A stretch of 64,000 nucleotides of DNA from Glossina fuscipes (taxonomy: Eukaryota > Arthropoda > Insecta > Diptera > Glossinidae), in assembly GCF_014805625.2 (NCBI RefSeq), contig NW_023998414.1:11073624-11137623 (forward strand), in the 5' to 3' direction. The notes under the pieces are model-generated. The model saw only the letters and a list, made by a program, of their open reading frames with translations, ran no database searches and had not been told where the DNA came from. Below, one piece after another: positions 47,033 through 60,600 of this stretch. Made by a program: the position numbers and the translations under genes. Each line of letters starts with the position of its first letter. Position 1 is the stretch's first letter.

Positions 47033-50000
47033 GACAAAAAAAGAATAGAAATTTTCAAAGTCCTTTACCTATTATTTTTTACATAGATATAATATAAGGC
47101 GCTCTAAAATTCACGCAAAAAGTTCTTTTGATACATAGGTACATAATAGCATGTTGAATGAATGGTCACCAAACGTTTATTCATACTAACATATAGAACA
47201 AATGATCTCGCTATGCGTAGCCAATAGGTCGCAGTTCTTGTATCAATTGAATTTTGTAAATATCACGATGCAAACTTTTCGCGAGAATGCATTGTAGAGC
47301 GCTCTTCGATATGTTCAATTTTTGAACGCGATACTGAATTAATATTCCTAGACTTTAAGCAATATACTCATGAACTGCTTCGATGTATTCTACTAAAACA
47401 TGGTCAGAGTGTTTAAAATCCCTAACTGACCCACTCTTTCTAAATTAATTGATTAATATTTTTACAGTTGGTGATGAAGTTTAATCGTTATACAAATCAA
47501 TCTTAGGTAAATTTGTGGGAATTAATGAAATTTAGGATTATCTCAAGACTCTTTCTAGGTGTTGCATACATCCACGGATACTTAATAAGCCTTTAGCCAA
47601 AAGTGATATAGGATAACGAGGGTATAAGAAATAAATTGCATCGTGCGACACCGAAGTGAACTTCATCTACTAGGAGGAAAACGGAATCGATGTTACTTGG
47701 CAGATCCTCATAATCAATATAAATACAAAGCGCTGCGTCTTTAGTATAGAGATCAATTTTAAAGGAAGAACTCTTTGGTTAAGGAAAACTAATTTTGATG
47801 AATTCCGATAATTTGATAATAACCGTTTTATTCATTCCAATCATGTTTCTGTATGCATAGCACAGTGTTTCCCAAAGTCCTGACACCAATTACGGTTTCA
47901 ACCTTATTGCTGTATGTAGAACCTAATTGCACGTGTAGAGTAGAAGGCTTAAGAGTTTGATTATTGAAACAATGTGCACTAGCCGCCATAACATATTTAC
48001 TAACAGTGCTGTAATCATGCCAATTACGCATTTACGAAGGCAGCTTTCTAATGGTGATTTGCTTTCCTAGTCTCGGCACCCGGTACCCCTTCGTCTAATA
48101 CAATTTTTCACCTATCTTATCCACAAAATGCCAACAATTAGTGTTTAATGGCATATGAAAGTTTTTTTGGTACGTGATCCCGAAAAATAGACCTATGTAG
48201 GGTAAACTTAGGGCAGTTTAGTATATTCGTCAAATTAAAACTTATTCCAATCGAATTCATTCCAAAGTTCTACCTGTAAGTCGAACACATTTTGCGTATA
48301 TGGACTGCAAAGATCGATTCAGAAAATGATCCAGACTCGATTAGTATAATAAAAAGTGAATCTATCTCAAGTCCTTTGGATGCTGCGCATACATTCGCAC
48401 AGATTGCTTACACTACTGTAGTAAATGATAGATTTGCTAAATACCATCTTCGCTTCATCTTATTAAGCGATAAAATAAAAAATAAAGTATTTTTATAAAT
48501 GACATAAAATAATTAAATTTTTCTCTTATTATTAATTAAAACTCGTACAGTCCACTCGTTAAGAAAACTGCGTTCATCAATGTCATTCCCGAGTATATGC
48601 ACGCAATTCTACCTGCCATTACTTCCATTTATATGTAAGTATGGCTTTATGGCTTAATAATTTTTCGACTTAGCTGTAACATTGAGTTTCGTTGTTAAGT
48701 GTAAAGCATTTTAATTAAAAAATTTCATGTAGAATAGCTTAGCGCCGAGATAATATTGGGAAATGTTCATCCGTGATTTCCTCGTCAGGTAATCTCTATA
48801 TGGAAAGGAATATACGTAAAAATTAAATAACTTATCGAATAAACTATAAAATAAATGCTTTTATAGTAAATACAAGTTTTTATTGTGAATAAATTTAAAA
48901 ACGAAAAAAAAAAAACGAAAAGAAAATACAATTTTTGTGTATATATGTTTTGGATACATTCACGATAAAAAAAAATAAAAAATAAAAAAAATTATTTCAC
49001 TCTTCCTATGAACAACGCGCTAAAAAGACGTCACTTCAATGCACATTAATTCATTCATATGAATAAACAAAAATTCCTTTTTCAACTGACTGATACCTAC
49101 CATCGAGAATATATTTAAGAATATTCTAATTCATAACAGGTACATATCTTATTCTCCCAATCACCAATACACATAGGCCAATACGTTCTATAAAAAATTT
49201 ATACACTATAACTGAACTGAACAATAAAGTTTTATCATCAGCAAATAAAATCACAAATATTTTGTATTCCAGAAACGTAACATCAAAGAAGAAGAACAAA
49301 AAAAAAGAAAAGAAAACAAAAAAATTTGCATAATTAAAGCATATAACATGTTTGTGTATGTATTTATAAGACGAGCTATTTTAACTGCTTTACAGCACAT
49401 ACAAAAAGAGTCTAAAAAATATCAATCAAGTGAAAATTGTTTTTATTAATTTTATTTTCTACAAAATAAAGATTTTTATGATATCAAAACCAAAAAAAAA
49501 AAAAAAAAAAACAAAGTATTTGTCTAATCTTTGGAAATAGTTAATAAACATATAGAATGTGTTTGAAATCAAGATCAAGATCAAGTTGATATTTAATTAT
49601 TTATTTACAAATTTATGCAATTTTGACACCTTGGTGCCAAAATTTGGTTAAGTGAAAATTATTATTCAATTCTTTTTCCTGTTTTTTTTTCTCATTTTTT
49701 TTTTTTATTTTTGCGTCAAGTACGTCGTAAAGGTTACTAAAAGCTATTAAGATTTGTTTAATGCATACCTTTGTCTATATATATGATAGATATATGATAG
49801 ATATATATATTTTTTTATTATATCCATCTCTTAGAGGGTATACTAGCTTTAATAAACGGAAATTAAACTTAATAACCGCTTTGAGTGGACCACAGACTTA
49901 GGGACCAGCGGAAGATTATGACAATCGCAATATTCTGATTTCAAAAACAACGGATAACAGCGACGTGTAGTCAATAATAAAGAAGATTAGGTGCCACATT

Positions 50001-53000
50001 TTCCCAGATTCCATCCCGATAAGTTTAACTGACAATACGAACGTAGACTTTTTGTATTACAAAATTATCTATGGGGTGCGGTGAAGTTGTACGAAAACAT
50101 GAAATGTATGCAATAAGCGATCTTCTACATGGCAAGCAATATGTGATAAACGCAACTATCATCTATGATATATACTTTGAAGGAATATACTTTTGCTCTC
50201 TCTTGGAACTAATCGTTGTACATAAATACTTAAGAGATATAAAGAAAAATCCTTAACTAATTTTTAACTTTTTTTTGTTCGAAAACTCTTCATTCGGACT
50301 GGAAATCTCGTTAATTTCTGGCATATGTACAGTGCATTACTATTATTATTATTATTATTATTATTCTAAGACTAAAGTCTTAAAACACCAGCATCTAAGG
50401 CTATCGGCTTTTATTTAAAAACTCTACCGCACTTGAGGATTCGAACCCACGACCATTGAGTTGCTAGTCGTGACTCTTGCCTACTCGGCCACTCAGGCGG
50501 CTGTGTATGTACAATGTAATATAAAGGTTTTGTTAGAATTTCTGATTTTACTCCAACTTTTTAATTGAATTAATCTTGGAATTAATCTTGGGATTAATCT
50601 TGGCGCATCACATTCACGAAGGTTTTCTGAAATTTATCCGGTTTAAGTAAGAAAAAATTTTTATTTGTAAGATTCGACCTTATTCGTGAACGTGGCTTCC
50701 TTCAGAAACAATACAAACTATGCAACGATTTTCAGAAGACAAGCTTGAGTAACCTCAATAATCTCATAATCTGATTCAAACCTTTTTCCCTTGAGCATAA
50801 TCTTGGAACTAGAACAAACAAACAATAGAGAACAGATCTGGAGAGTAAGGTAGACGACGTATGGCCACCCACAGCTTTTGTTCCACTGTGAGTAAATGCG
50901 AAATCGAACATGCATTTTAACGCGTGAGTGTTCATTCACTATGTAAAAAATACGTTCTTTAGACGTGTTCGTACGACGGTTGTCCTACATCATATGGCGA
51001 ACTTGAGCAATGTTTTCATTACTGCTTATAGTTTATGATATAGTGAATATTAAATTAGTGCGCACGTATGTAACATGCAGAATATCTTAAGGTAGATCCA
51101 CCTGTTATTATACCGATTGATTACAATCATTATCTGAATTGACCTAAGTCAAAAAAAATTGTAATTTTCAAAATTTCTCAGCAAAAGTGACCAAGTGCTA
51201 CTGTATATCGAAATTCTAAATCGATATGAAAACTTTGAACCCTGGCTGGGGCAATTTTTGAACGTTCCCTCCAACAACGAAAACTGCTCTGTTCATCCGA
51301 TAAAAAGGTAAAATTTAGAATTAACATAGAAACATTAACTGTACCAAATTTGGACAATCTCGGCCTATATTTTGGATTCTATTCTAATAAGGAGTTTCAC
51401 GAGAATTGATTTTTTGTGGAGCAGAAAAGTCTAAGTTTTAATATGTGGTGATGGAAATTGACCCACAATATCGTAGCAGTTTCATACTGAAAATGAACTC
51501 TACAACATTTGGACCATCTACGCCTATTTTTGTATCCTGTCCTATGTAAGCATTAAACTTGTACTACATTAGCTTGCGTTTTGGGCCCGCTTCCCCATAA
51601 ATACTCAATCGAAAAATATGCCAAGATATAATTTTTGTGTAGGTTATTTAACGGTCGGCATTGCCCATCTATAATAATATATAATGTTGTCCTTTGTTTT
51701 CTATTTTTATAATTTTATTTAAATTTGTATTTGGTATATATTTCCTCTAGAATACGTTAATAACATCGCTCAGAGATTGATATCATGGTCGCAGCCATTT
51801 GATGCATCACGTAATCCACTGGCTTCTGAATTATGTCGTCGGCATACTAAACGTTACTTAGACGGGTTACATAATTTTGATTTATGGGCTCTAAAAAGTA
51901 AGTAAAACTATTTTTTAAATAAAAAAGAAAAAAAATTATTTTCACATTTTTTTTTTTTTTTTTTTTGCAAGTTTCTTAAATGTTGACAACTATTAATAAT
52001 ATTTATTTAATATATCATATTTCATTGTTATACAAAAAAAAAAAAAAAAAAAAAAAATTTTTTTATTTAAATTTTTTTTAAATTTTTTAAAATATTTAAA
52101 AATGCAAATTGAAAAACAAAAACTAAAAGAGGTGACAATGAAAAACTTTATGCGAGAGCTTTAGAGATAATTAAGAAGATTTTAGGTAATTTGAAAAAAA
52201 TAAATCTTAAAAGCAAAATTTTCACTATAGGTTCCGAATGAACTGTTAATTGCGGCATTCCAGTGGACACGATGCACGAAATGCATCTCTGTAATCAAAT
52301 AGAAATAAAAAATATGCATTCGATTAGGCGGAGACATACTTGACTTTTTTCGTTCTTCACCTGTTACAAGTGGACTCAGTTTCGGAATAGAAGCAGAAAG
52401 TTGTTGCATACATGCTTAACTGATCGCTGATATGCACACTAGCCTGGAAGAGTCGTAAATCTAACTCACAACCTGTAACATTCATTAATCTAGCATATTC
52501 GACAAGGTCATCTACAAGCTAATTGCCAAAACGATTTTGATTGACCAGCCGTGACCGTAACCTTAATTAGCAAAACATATTCCAACTCTCAAATACATGT
52601 ACACGTACATATATATGTATTAGGTGAGCAAGTAAATGCCCACTCAGTTTTTAGTGAAATTGAAGAGGTATTATTATAAAACAGCATTAGAATTTACTTT
52701 GTTCAATGTGTTGTCGAGCAATAGCCATTACTTCTCTCCTCTTCCATGCAGGACATGAATTTGATGCGAAACAGACAATTAGTCTTTTCAGGCGATCCGG
52801 AAGAGAATCCATATTTTGATATCGTTATAAGAATGGAGCAATAGTCGAACAAACAATAGATCACTTATCGAAACCCGTGGTATTCGAAACGAGTGTTATC
52901 TGCCGATAGAAAATTGGCCTGAACGAGTTTTGCTATATGAAGCAGAAATTCCTCATACTGAAAACTTACGATATCATAGGTTTTGGCATATTGCCGCCGT

Positions 53001-54636
53001 TTTTCCTCTCAACTACATTAGTTTTTGTTGGCAGCTAGAGATTCTTAATGAGTTGGAACAAATCTTAATACACCACGTCCTATTAAACTTCTCAAATGCA
53101 CAATGGATATTTACCTTTGCCTTTTGGACATTATGACTATTTGGGTTTTGGATAACGAAACGCATCCATTATATATCATTCGCAAGGATTTCGTAGCCCT
53201 AGCCAACGTATTTAGCAGGAAAAATAAGGTTTCCCATAAGTAGCGATTTTTTTAGTCCAGAACTACTTCTATTCAAAGCTCCAAGAAACTACGTCTTTCA
53301 ATTGAAAAATAGTAGTCGCACTTATATTAAGCACTCTACAATGTACAAATTAAAGTTTTCGTTAGAACGAGGACGTGTTTGCAAGACTTGTCTTAAGACG
53401 AAGATATTTTTCCCATTTGTCCTTTGTATGAGAAATAATTTATATGTTTATGTTTCATTATGTCCAATAAACTCTTAATATTCTTTCCATAGCTTCAAGA
53501 TTCCTCTCACATAGACATTCTGGTAGGGCTCGATAACAAAACAAGTATGATTTCAGTTTATCCACGCCTAACTTGACATTCTATCGTTCAAGGAGTTTTA
53601 TGAAGTTCTGCTCAACACCGCACAGAAAATGATTCATTGTCTCTTTTGAAGTCAACTTCAATAACTTTCTATGAGTTACCAAGCAGGTGCAAATTTTGGA
53701 TGGCCATATTAAAACACAGATGCTTCTCAATCGGTCACCTCTGGATATCTTTTATGAATATTTTCACCTGGCAAGTGAAGCACTTAACACACAAAGTCGG
53801 ATATAACAGCCTGGTTCTTAATACTTCTCAGCTCCCGATATGTTTTTTCACCAACGAAAGTCCGGACGACAAGCATGCTTAATTCAGATCCCTTGCAGTC
53901 ATGCTGACTTTGTAGCGTGTATCGATTTTTTTAACGAACCATATCGCTTTTCATGTGACTTGCAACTGCTAAGGATTCAGTCAAAATAATAATTTGCTTA
54001 TCATTAATTTCAATAAACTGAAATGAATGTTGATAATTATCAAAAGAGAAATCTATTGAATAACCTTGAATTCTGCTTGGTCAACTTTACCATAAGAGCT
54101 TTCATAAATATATGAATAAGTCATAAGCAAATATCCTATTCAGCTGTGGCCGAATCTTCTGCAATCATCACCTGCAACTTAAAAAAAAAAAAAAACCAAA
54201 GAAATTTAGCAAAGATCGATAAAATGCAAACTATATAACTCTGCGCAAGTGTGGCTTTTTTTTTATTTTTATACAGTTATTGTAGAATCATCCATAATAT
54301 ATATGTGAACATTTTCATCAATACAACTGTTATAGTTTATAGGTCTCGAACAAGAAAAGATATATTTATTTACTTCCGAAAACAAAGATGTTTTCAACTG
54401 TATGTACTGTAGTTTGTACTACAGTCCTGTTGTCCAGTTCAGTCCAGTTTTCAATACTAACATGCGTACAAGAATTTCCAATGCTTTGGCTAAACTTGAG
54501 CACGATAACTTTTTTTGGATCGGGAAAATGTTTATCACAAATATTATGTAGGTGCGCAGACGGTGAAATGGACAAACGAACAGACGCGCTGAAATTGGTT
54601 CAGAATTTGATGCTGATCAAGAATACATGTACTTAC

Positions 54637-54670
<34 letters not shown>

Positions 54671-57600
54671 TGCGTAGGCAGACAGCCATCTGCAGACCAT
54701 GCCCCTAGCTCCCCAGTTTTAGGATTTTTATAAATTGCGCCAACTTCCTTGGATCGGAATACCATACCGTGTCCGGTGTTATAAAATGCTCAACAAACGC
54801 ATGTTGGCTGATTTTGCAAATTGCCTCACACTCACGCCGAGGCCGTCTCGCTCGCCTTTTAGCAGCATCTGCATAAATTGGTATTAGACATAGCCATGTG
54901 TTTCAAGCGTACCTGAGGGAATTATCACCCGTATGGAAGTCCGTAACGGAATGTAGATCGCTTCTTCTTAGTTTCAGCGGTTTATGTACTATACCGGACG
55001 ATTTTATGAATCTTTTTTCCTGTTGTTATCCTGAGCATTGCTTCCAACGGCAATCGGATTTTTTCTGGCTTCTTGGTACGCCACCGAAAAGTTGTACTTT
55101 TCGTTGCCCTCAACACCCAAATGGCCAGGCACCCACATTAGGTGCACATCATTGCGCCTACCTACCTCGTTCAGTGTTTGAAGGCACTCCAACACAAGCC
55201 TAGATGTTATAGTTCGATAATATGATCTCTAATTTATGAAAATCTAATTTTACGGATTTTTACCCATCACAAGAAGTATTTAAAGTTTATGAAATTTTTG
55301 TGCCATAAACTATCTTTGATCAGTCGATGTAATCATCGGTAAAGTTACCTCTCGATCTGTATTTAAATGCAGCTCTCGTAAATGCTAAATCGTCGTTGTA
55401 CGATAGGATGCTTACTTTTATACAACATACTACGGGTGGTTGAGAGTATTATTTTTAACTTACACATACATTTACTACCAATCACTAAAAACATACGATG
55501 ACTAGGTACATATGGCCAATCACTCAGGAGTGCTGTCTGTATGTGTAATACAATGACGGTCAGAAAGAAGTGCGAAGAGAAGGATAGGGAATGGACAGAC
55601 CCTAGGATGTGTATGCCCGTTGAGTAACTGTTATGACTTTACCGATAGAGTACTCACTATAGCTACGACCACATATCAGCCGTAATATACCGTATACCGC
55701 ATTAAGATTCGAACTCGGATATACCGAGTTAATGGTTATGCGGTAGCCTATTCGATTTAAGTCGAACAAAAACTTTTTTTTCTGCTGTGAAATTGAAATC
55801 GCCGCATACACACAATAACTTACCTCAATATGCAAATAAATATTTGTATTATAAATACAATGTGCAAGAAAATATCATAAACGTAGTCGCGTATCAAGTA
55901 CGTACTTAAAAACAAAATGATTTGTAAAATTTAAAATCTTTGCAGCTGACATATATTTAAGAAAATATACCGGGTGTACCACTTAAGTCGCATAGCAACA
56001 TAGCTCCTTGCGTATGCAAATATATTCATACGAGTGCCGGTATAACATAGATAAGAAACGAAAGATTTCTCTCAACTACTTATAGAAACGCTATAATTTC
56101 TGACCACACATAACCGCACGTCTCGAGATTGCTAAAGTTATTTAAAGGGTATTTATATCTATACGTTCTTTACGTGGGCCGCAATGGCAAGTAGCGGTAA
56201 CGATACCCGTCTTGCTAGCATTATTTTCGTCACTTCAATGATTCCTTGGAATGTAAGCCCACATCGTCCGGTATAACTTCTCCGTGAATTCATGAAGAGA
56301 TAAACGTTGTATGGTAAGAGTATCCTTCTCCCATTTCGACTTTGGCGATCACAAGAAGCACTTACATTCAACTACTCCCGCACTGCAATATGAACATAAG
56401 TTATGACCCATCTTGTAAATACATATATACCACATTTTATTCACTGAATATGTATTAATCGAAGCAAAAAATAAATGAAGTTATTCACAGCAAATTTAGC
56501 GCCCGAGAGCCGCTTAATATTTTATATAATAATAATAATAATAATGATGATGATGATGATGAGTCACTTTCTTTAAAAAAGAAAGTTATATAGTGTATGA
56601 AAAGTAAATTAATGCTTAAAGTGATTTTCATTTCAAAAAATTAGAATAAAATCGAAAGATGTCATAGATAATTGTTTTTGTCATTTTGTTCTTTGTGTAT
56701 ATTAATAAATCAAGAAAAACTAAACCGCTCCAAACTACATAAAACAAAAAAAAAAAACAAAAAAAAAGAAACAAAGCAAAGGCCATTGCCCTAGTTCTCT
56801 TGATTATCCAATAGCCGGCTTAAAATCAAACAGAAATTCAACTCGTATCTCTATACTTAAACAATGCATAATAAACATAAATAAATATTTATAAAATAAA
56901 GTCTTTTTAACGAAACAGAAAAACATAAAACCATAAAAAAAGCAAAAAAAGCAAAAACAAAACAAAATATATGTCAATAATGCATACTTGTTCCGAACAA
57001 GTTCATTTGCGAGTTTCGCACTTTACTTAGCAAAGTTTTCTTTGTACAATATTTATTTAATTGTTAGCATTTGTCAAAATATATTTTGAAGTTGGATTTT
57101 TTTTTTTTTTTGCAATAAAAAGCGAAGAATACAACGTTGTACCAATCTTCTCCAATCCATTTGTCAAAAGCACAAAAACGCATCAAAGATTTCATACATA
57201 ATATATCGTTATACACTCTAAGTACGATGACTTCATAGTAGAGATCGTTTTTCGTAATAAATATGCACGCTGCACGCACATATACATATAAAGCAATTTT
57301 CTGTGTTGTGTTGTACATATTGACATGAAGCTTCAAATGCTCATATATCGCGTTATTTAAAAATGATGGTAACTTTGTAACTATTTGTAGACTTCACGAT
57401 ATCGAAGATCGCCGTAAGGAAGACAAATTTGTTTTATCACGAACGTTCACGCACCGACCTAAGATATTGTCTTCTTGTCCCGTTTCGAATTTTCGAAGGT
57501 AATTTAGTCGATAAGTTTGTAAAATTCGTGTGTCGAGTCGAAAGACGTTTAGTTGCACAGCTACTGTGACCAATAATAAGTTCACTTGAAAGAGCACAAC

Positions 57601-60600
57601 TTGCAAAGAAATTCTACCAAAATTACTATAGCGAATTTATGCCTGTGCTAAATAGGAGCGGTACAAAACCAGTTAGGTCAGTGACACAATCTTGCACTTG
57701 TGCAAGCAACAGCAAGATATTGCAAGAGAATGTTGCACTTCACGCAAACCAATCGTATATTCTTGGGACAAGCTCGATAGTGACTAGGAGTGCAGTGGCG
57801 AAAACTGGCCGATTAGCTTTTGATTTTCAATCATGTCCAACTGTCTAACCGTTCCTATGTCTGCTAGTCGGCCTATCAACCACAATCGGTGAGGCGGAGG
57901 AAATTTGGGGAATGTATAAATGTTTATTGATCATTGAGTAAATATGAAAAGGGGAATGATACCCAGTACCCAGCTACACTTATTTTATTGGTATATATTG
58001 GTATTGTCTAAAAATTCAATGGAAAAATAAGCTGACAATGTACGCTTAACAAACAAACAAAACAAAAAAATTTCTTCCAAGTGCTTAGAGAGATTCCTCA
58101 AAAGTATTAAAGAAAACAAGTCAACTTAGTTTTATTGGCTCATCTAGGAAATCGCAAAAAATAGATATATATGTGGCATCGAAAACTTGTTTAAACCTGA
58201 ACAAGGCGTTTGGGTTCACTAAAATATGTCCTTGATGCTTTCATGTAAAATCATTCATAGATTTTTCAATTTATTCAAATAGAATAAATATATATATTAT
58301 CTACATATTTGATATAAATACAATTACGATAAGTTTAAAGTCTGAAAAAACGTTCAATGATTTTTCTTTTATTATAAATTAATTGAAGGCCAATTAACGA
58401 ACTTTACCTAGTTATGCTATGTTGTCTAAACTCAGCAACTTTTTAGTTTCGTTTGTGCTCGCAACGACGAGGAGCGAGAACGAATAAGACACTCTTACGC
58501 ATATTTAGATGCAGAACATATTAGGTTGGATGGAAACTTCTTATGTCGATCGCAAATAATTCTTAACAATTCTATTGCAATTTATTTAATAAAATAAAAA
58601 TTGCCAATGTGAACTTACATTACAAGCAATTAAATAAATTGCTAATAATCATTGTATTAAAAATGGTGAATCAAGTCTCGCAGTAGGGACGCGAACCAAG
58701 ATCTTTCGCCATATCCATTCTTCAGATTCTTATCTGTTCGTATCTTCATCGGATAAAGCAATCATTTCATTCCAAAGATCACAAACTGTTGCTGCCTGTA
58801 GGCAAGCTAGATGAGAAATAATAACAACTCATATAACGTAAGTTATGGAATAATGTCAAATATTTTGATTTTGTATTTGTCCGAAAATATGATAAGCATT
58901 TATGATTTCAATTAATTGATATATTTTTCTTTTATAATTGTTAAGGAACAATTGTATCGCTTTTGAAAAAGCCCTTATTGCATCTCCACACCCTACACCA
59001 CTTGTGGTGTAGCGTATATTAAGTGTATGCGAATGCACATAATACCCATAACAACTAAATACGGACCCATCTTTTATTATACCAATCGATTCAAAAAACG
59101 ATTCTAAGATCTAGCTTGCCTATCTGTCTGTCCATACGTCTGAGGTGTGTCTATATATTTTTACGTTCAGCCTAAAAGTCACAATTTTTGAGATATTTTG
59201 ACAAAATTTGGCACTCGGATTGAGATCGGACAACTTTCTCTCATACAAAGCTTTATTCTGAAAACTCGTTATATAAAATAAAATGCAATTTTCGCTGAGT
59301 AACATTATTTCGGTATTCTAACGAAAATTGAATCCTCATTTGATAGAAACGCCTAATTTTTAATACTTCTATGATAATAATCTGTCATAGAAACTAGACT
59401 TATCGAGTTTTCACCATATGTTCCTATTTTGGACCATACCTCACATGAGAGTTCCCATGCAAATCGGCAAGAAATAAAAGGCGTGTTAAATTTATCAAGA
59501 CTTGCATTAATTTTCTTTTTCGCACGCAACGTGTTTGGGATCGGATTACAACTATTTCCAACGTTTGCTCTTTTATCTCAATTTTCACGGTAGTTAGCAT
59601 GAATGAAAACACAAACTGACCCACTCCTCAGTAGCAAGTATAAAAAGGAATAAATTAAATTATTGTTCGACAAGTTGCTTTAAAGACCTTATACTAGCAT
59701 AAAAAATAAGTCGGCAATCGTATTAACAGTTCTTAGATAGCTGCCGCCTTTTTACAATCCAACAATTTTTGAAAACAATTTCAGATCCTAGCTCGCCATT
59801 GTAGGAACAACGAACCACACTTTTATTTGTCTGGAATATTCTTTTATTTTTCTTTCTCTCGTTTCCTTGTCTTTTTTTATTAGTTTACCTTGCTTTGGTT
59901 AGCAACAAAACAGAAAGAAAAACATTTTTTTTATTTATTTTTAAATTATCAATCACTCAGAGGATGTCCCCTATTCGGTCGGTAAAAGAAGAGGGAGAAT
60001 GATATATAGGAAGGTGACCGCAGCCTGGTGGCTCTTTATAAATAGTAAGTGTTACGCCTGAGCTCAGGAAAATCTACCGCAAATAGTTAGGCCAGCTTAC
60101 GTTTTTCTGGAAATAGAAAAGAAAGCAAAAAAAAAATACAAATAAATAATAAAAAAAAAAAAAAAAAAAACGACAGAATTTTGCCGCCAACTTAATACTT
60201 AAATGTTTCTAAGTATGTGTTCATAAGAAATGAAAAAAAAAAATATTTTTTTTTTGTTTTCTTATAAATTGCATTGTGAACAAAATTTGTTGTAGGCACT
60301 GAATGACTAAAGATTAAATAAATAAGTAAGAAATCAAGCGCACGCTATTCACAATTACTAATGCGCAGATAGTCAACCAGTCGGTCAGTGCAATTGATGG
60401 CAAACACTTTAACCATTGCAATAATTATATCTGAACGTCGAGGTCGCCGAGATGCGTGAAATAATTGCGAGAAGTTCAATATACTCTTGACACTGCGAAC
60501 AAAAAAAAAAAAGGTAACAATTCTCCTCTTGTTTTGATAGACAATCTTACTCACTGACCAATCGTACTTTTATTTGATTATAATATATTTAAATGTATTG

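Larger units (their letters stand above)
42770..51750 (+). other. nrf-like intron (about 9.0 kb)
   Basis: Donor 'gtaagt', acceptor 'ttcctctag'. It contains A/T homopolymers (A near 42787-42808, T28 43212-43239, A33 44120-44152), a mariner relic (44560-44890), dispersed repeat relics (47460-47590 and 48280-48410), an (AAT)n tract (46992-47032) and a tRNA-derived SINE (50340-50506). No nested gene was recognised. Confidence 0.75.

Noticed and set aside
50401..50506. A functional tRNA gene on the minus strand
   Set aside because: A and B boxes are present, but the anticodon arm does not fold well and the sequence runs on into a body with an AAT tail flanked by duplications. A SINE explains it better.
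54388..54669. Plus-strand frame ending in a run of Tyr
   Set aside because: The Tyr run is the (TAT)n reading of the LINE tail. The rest has no recognisable feature.
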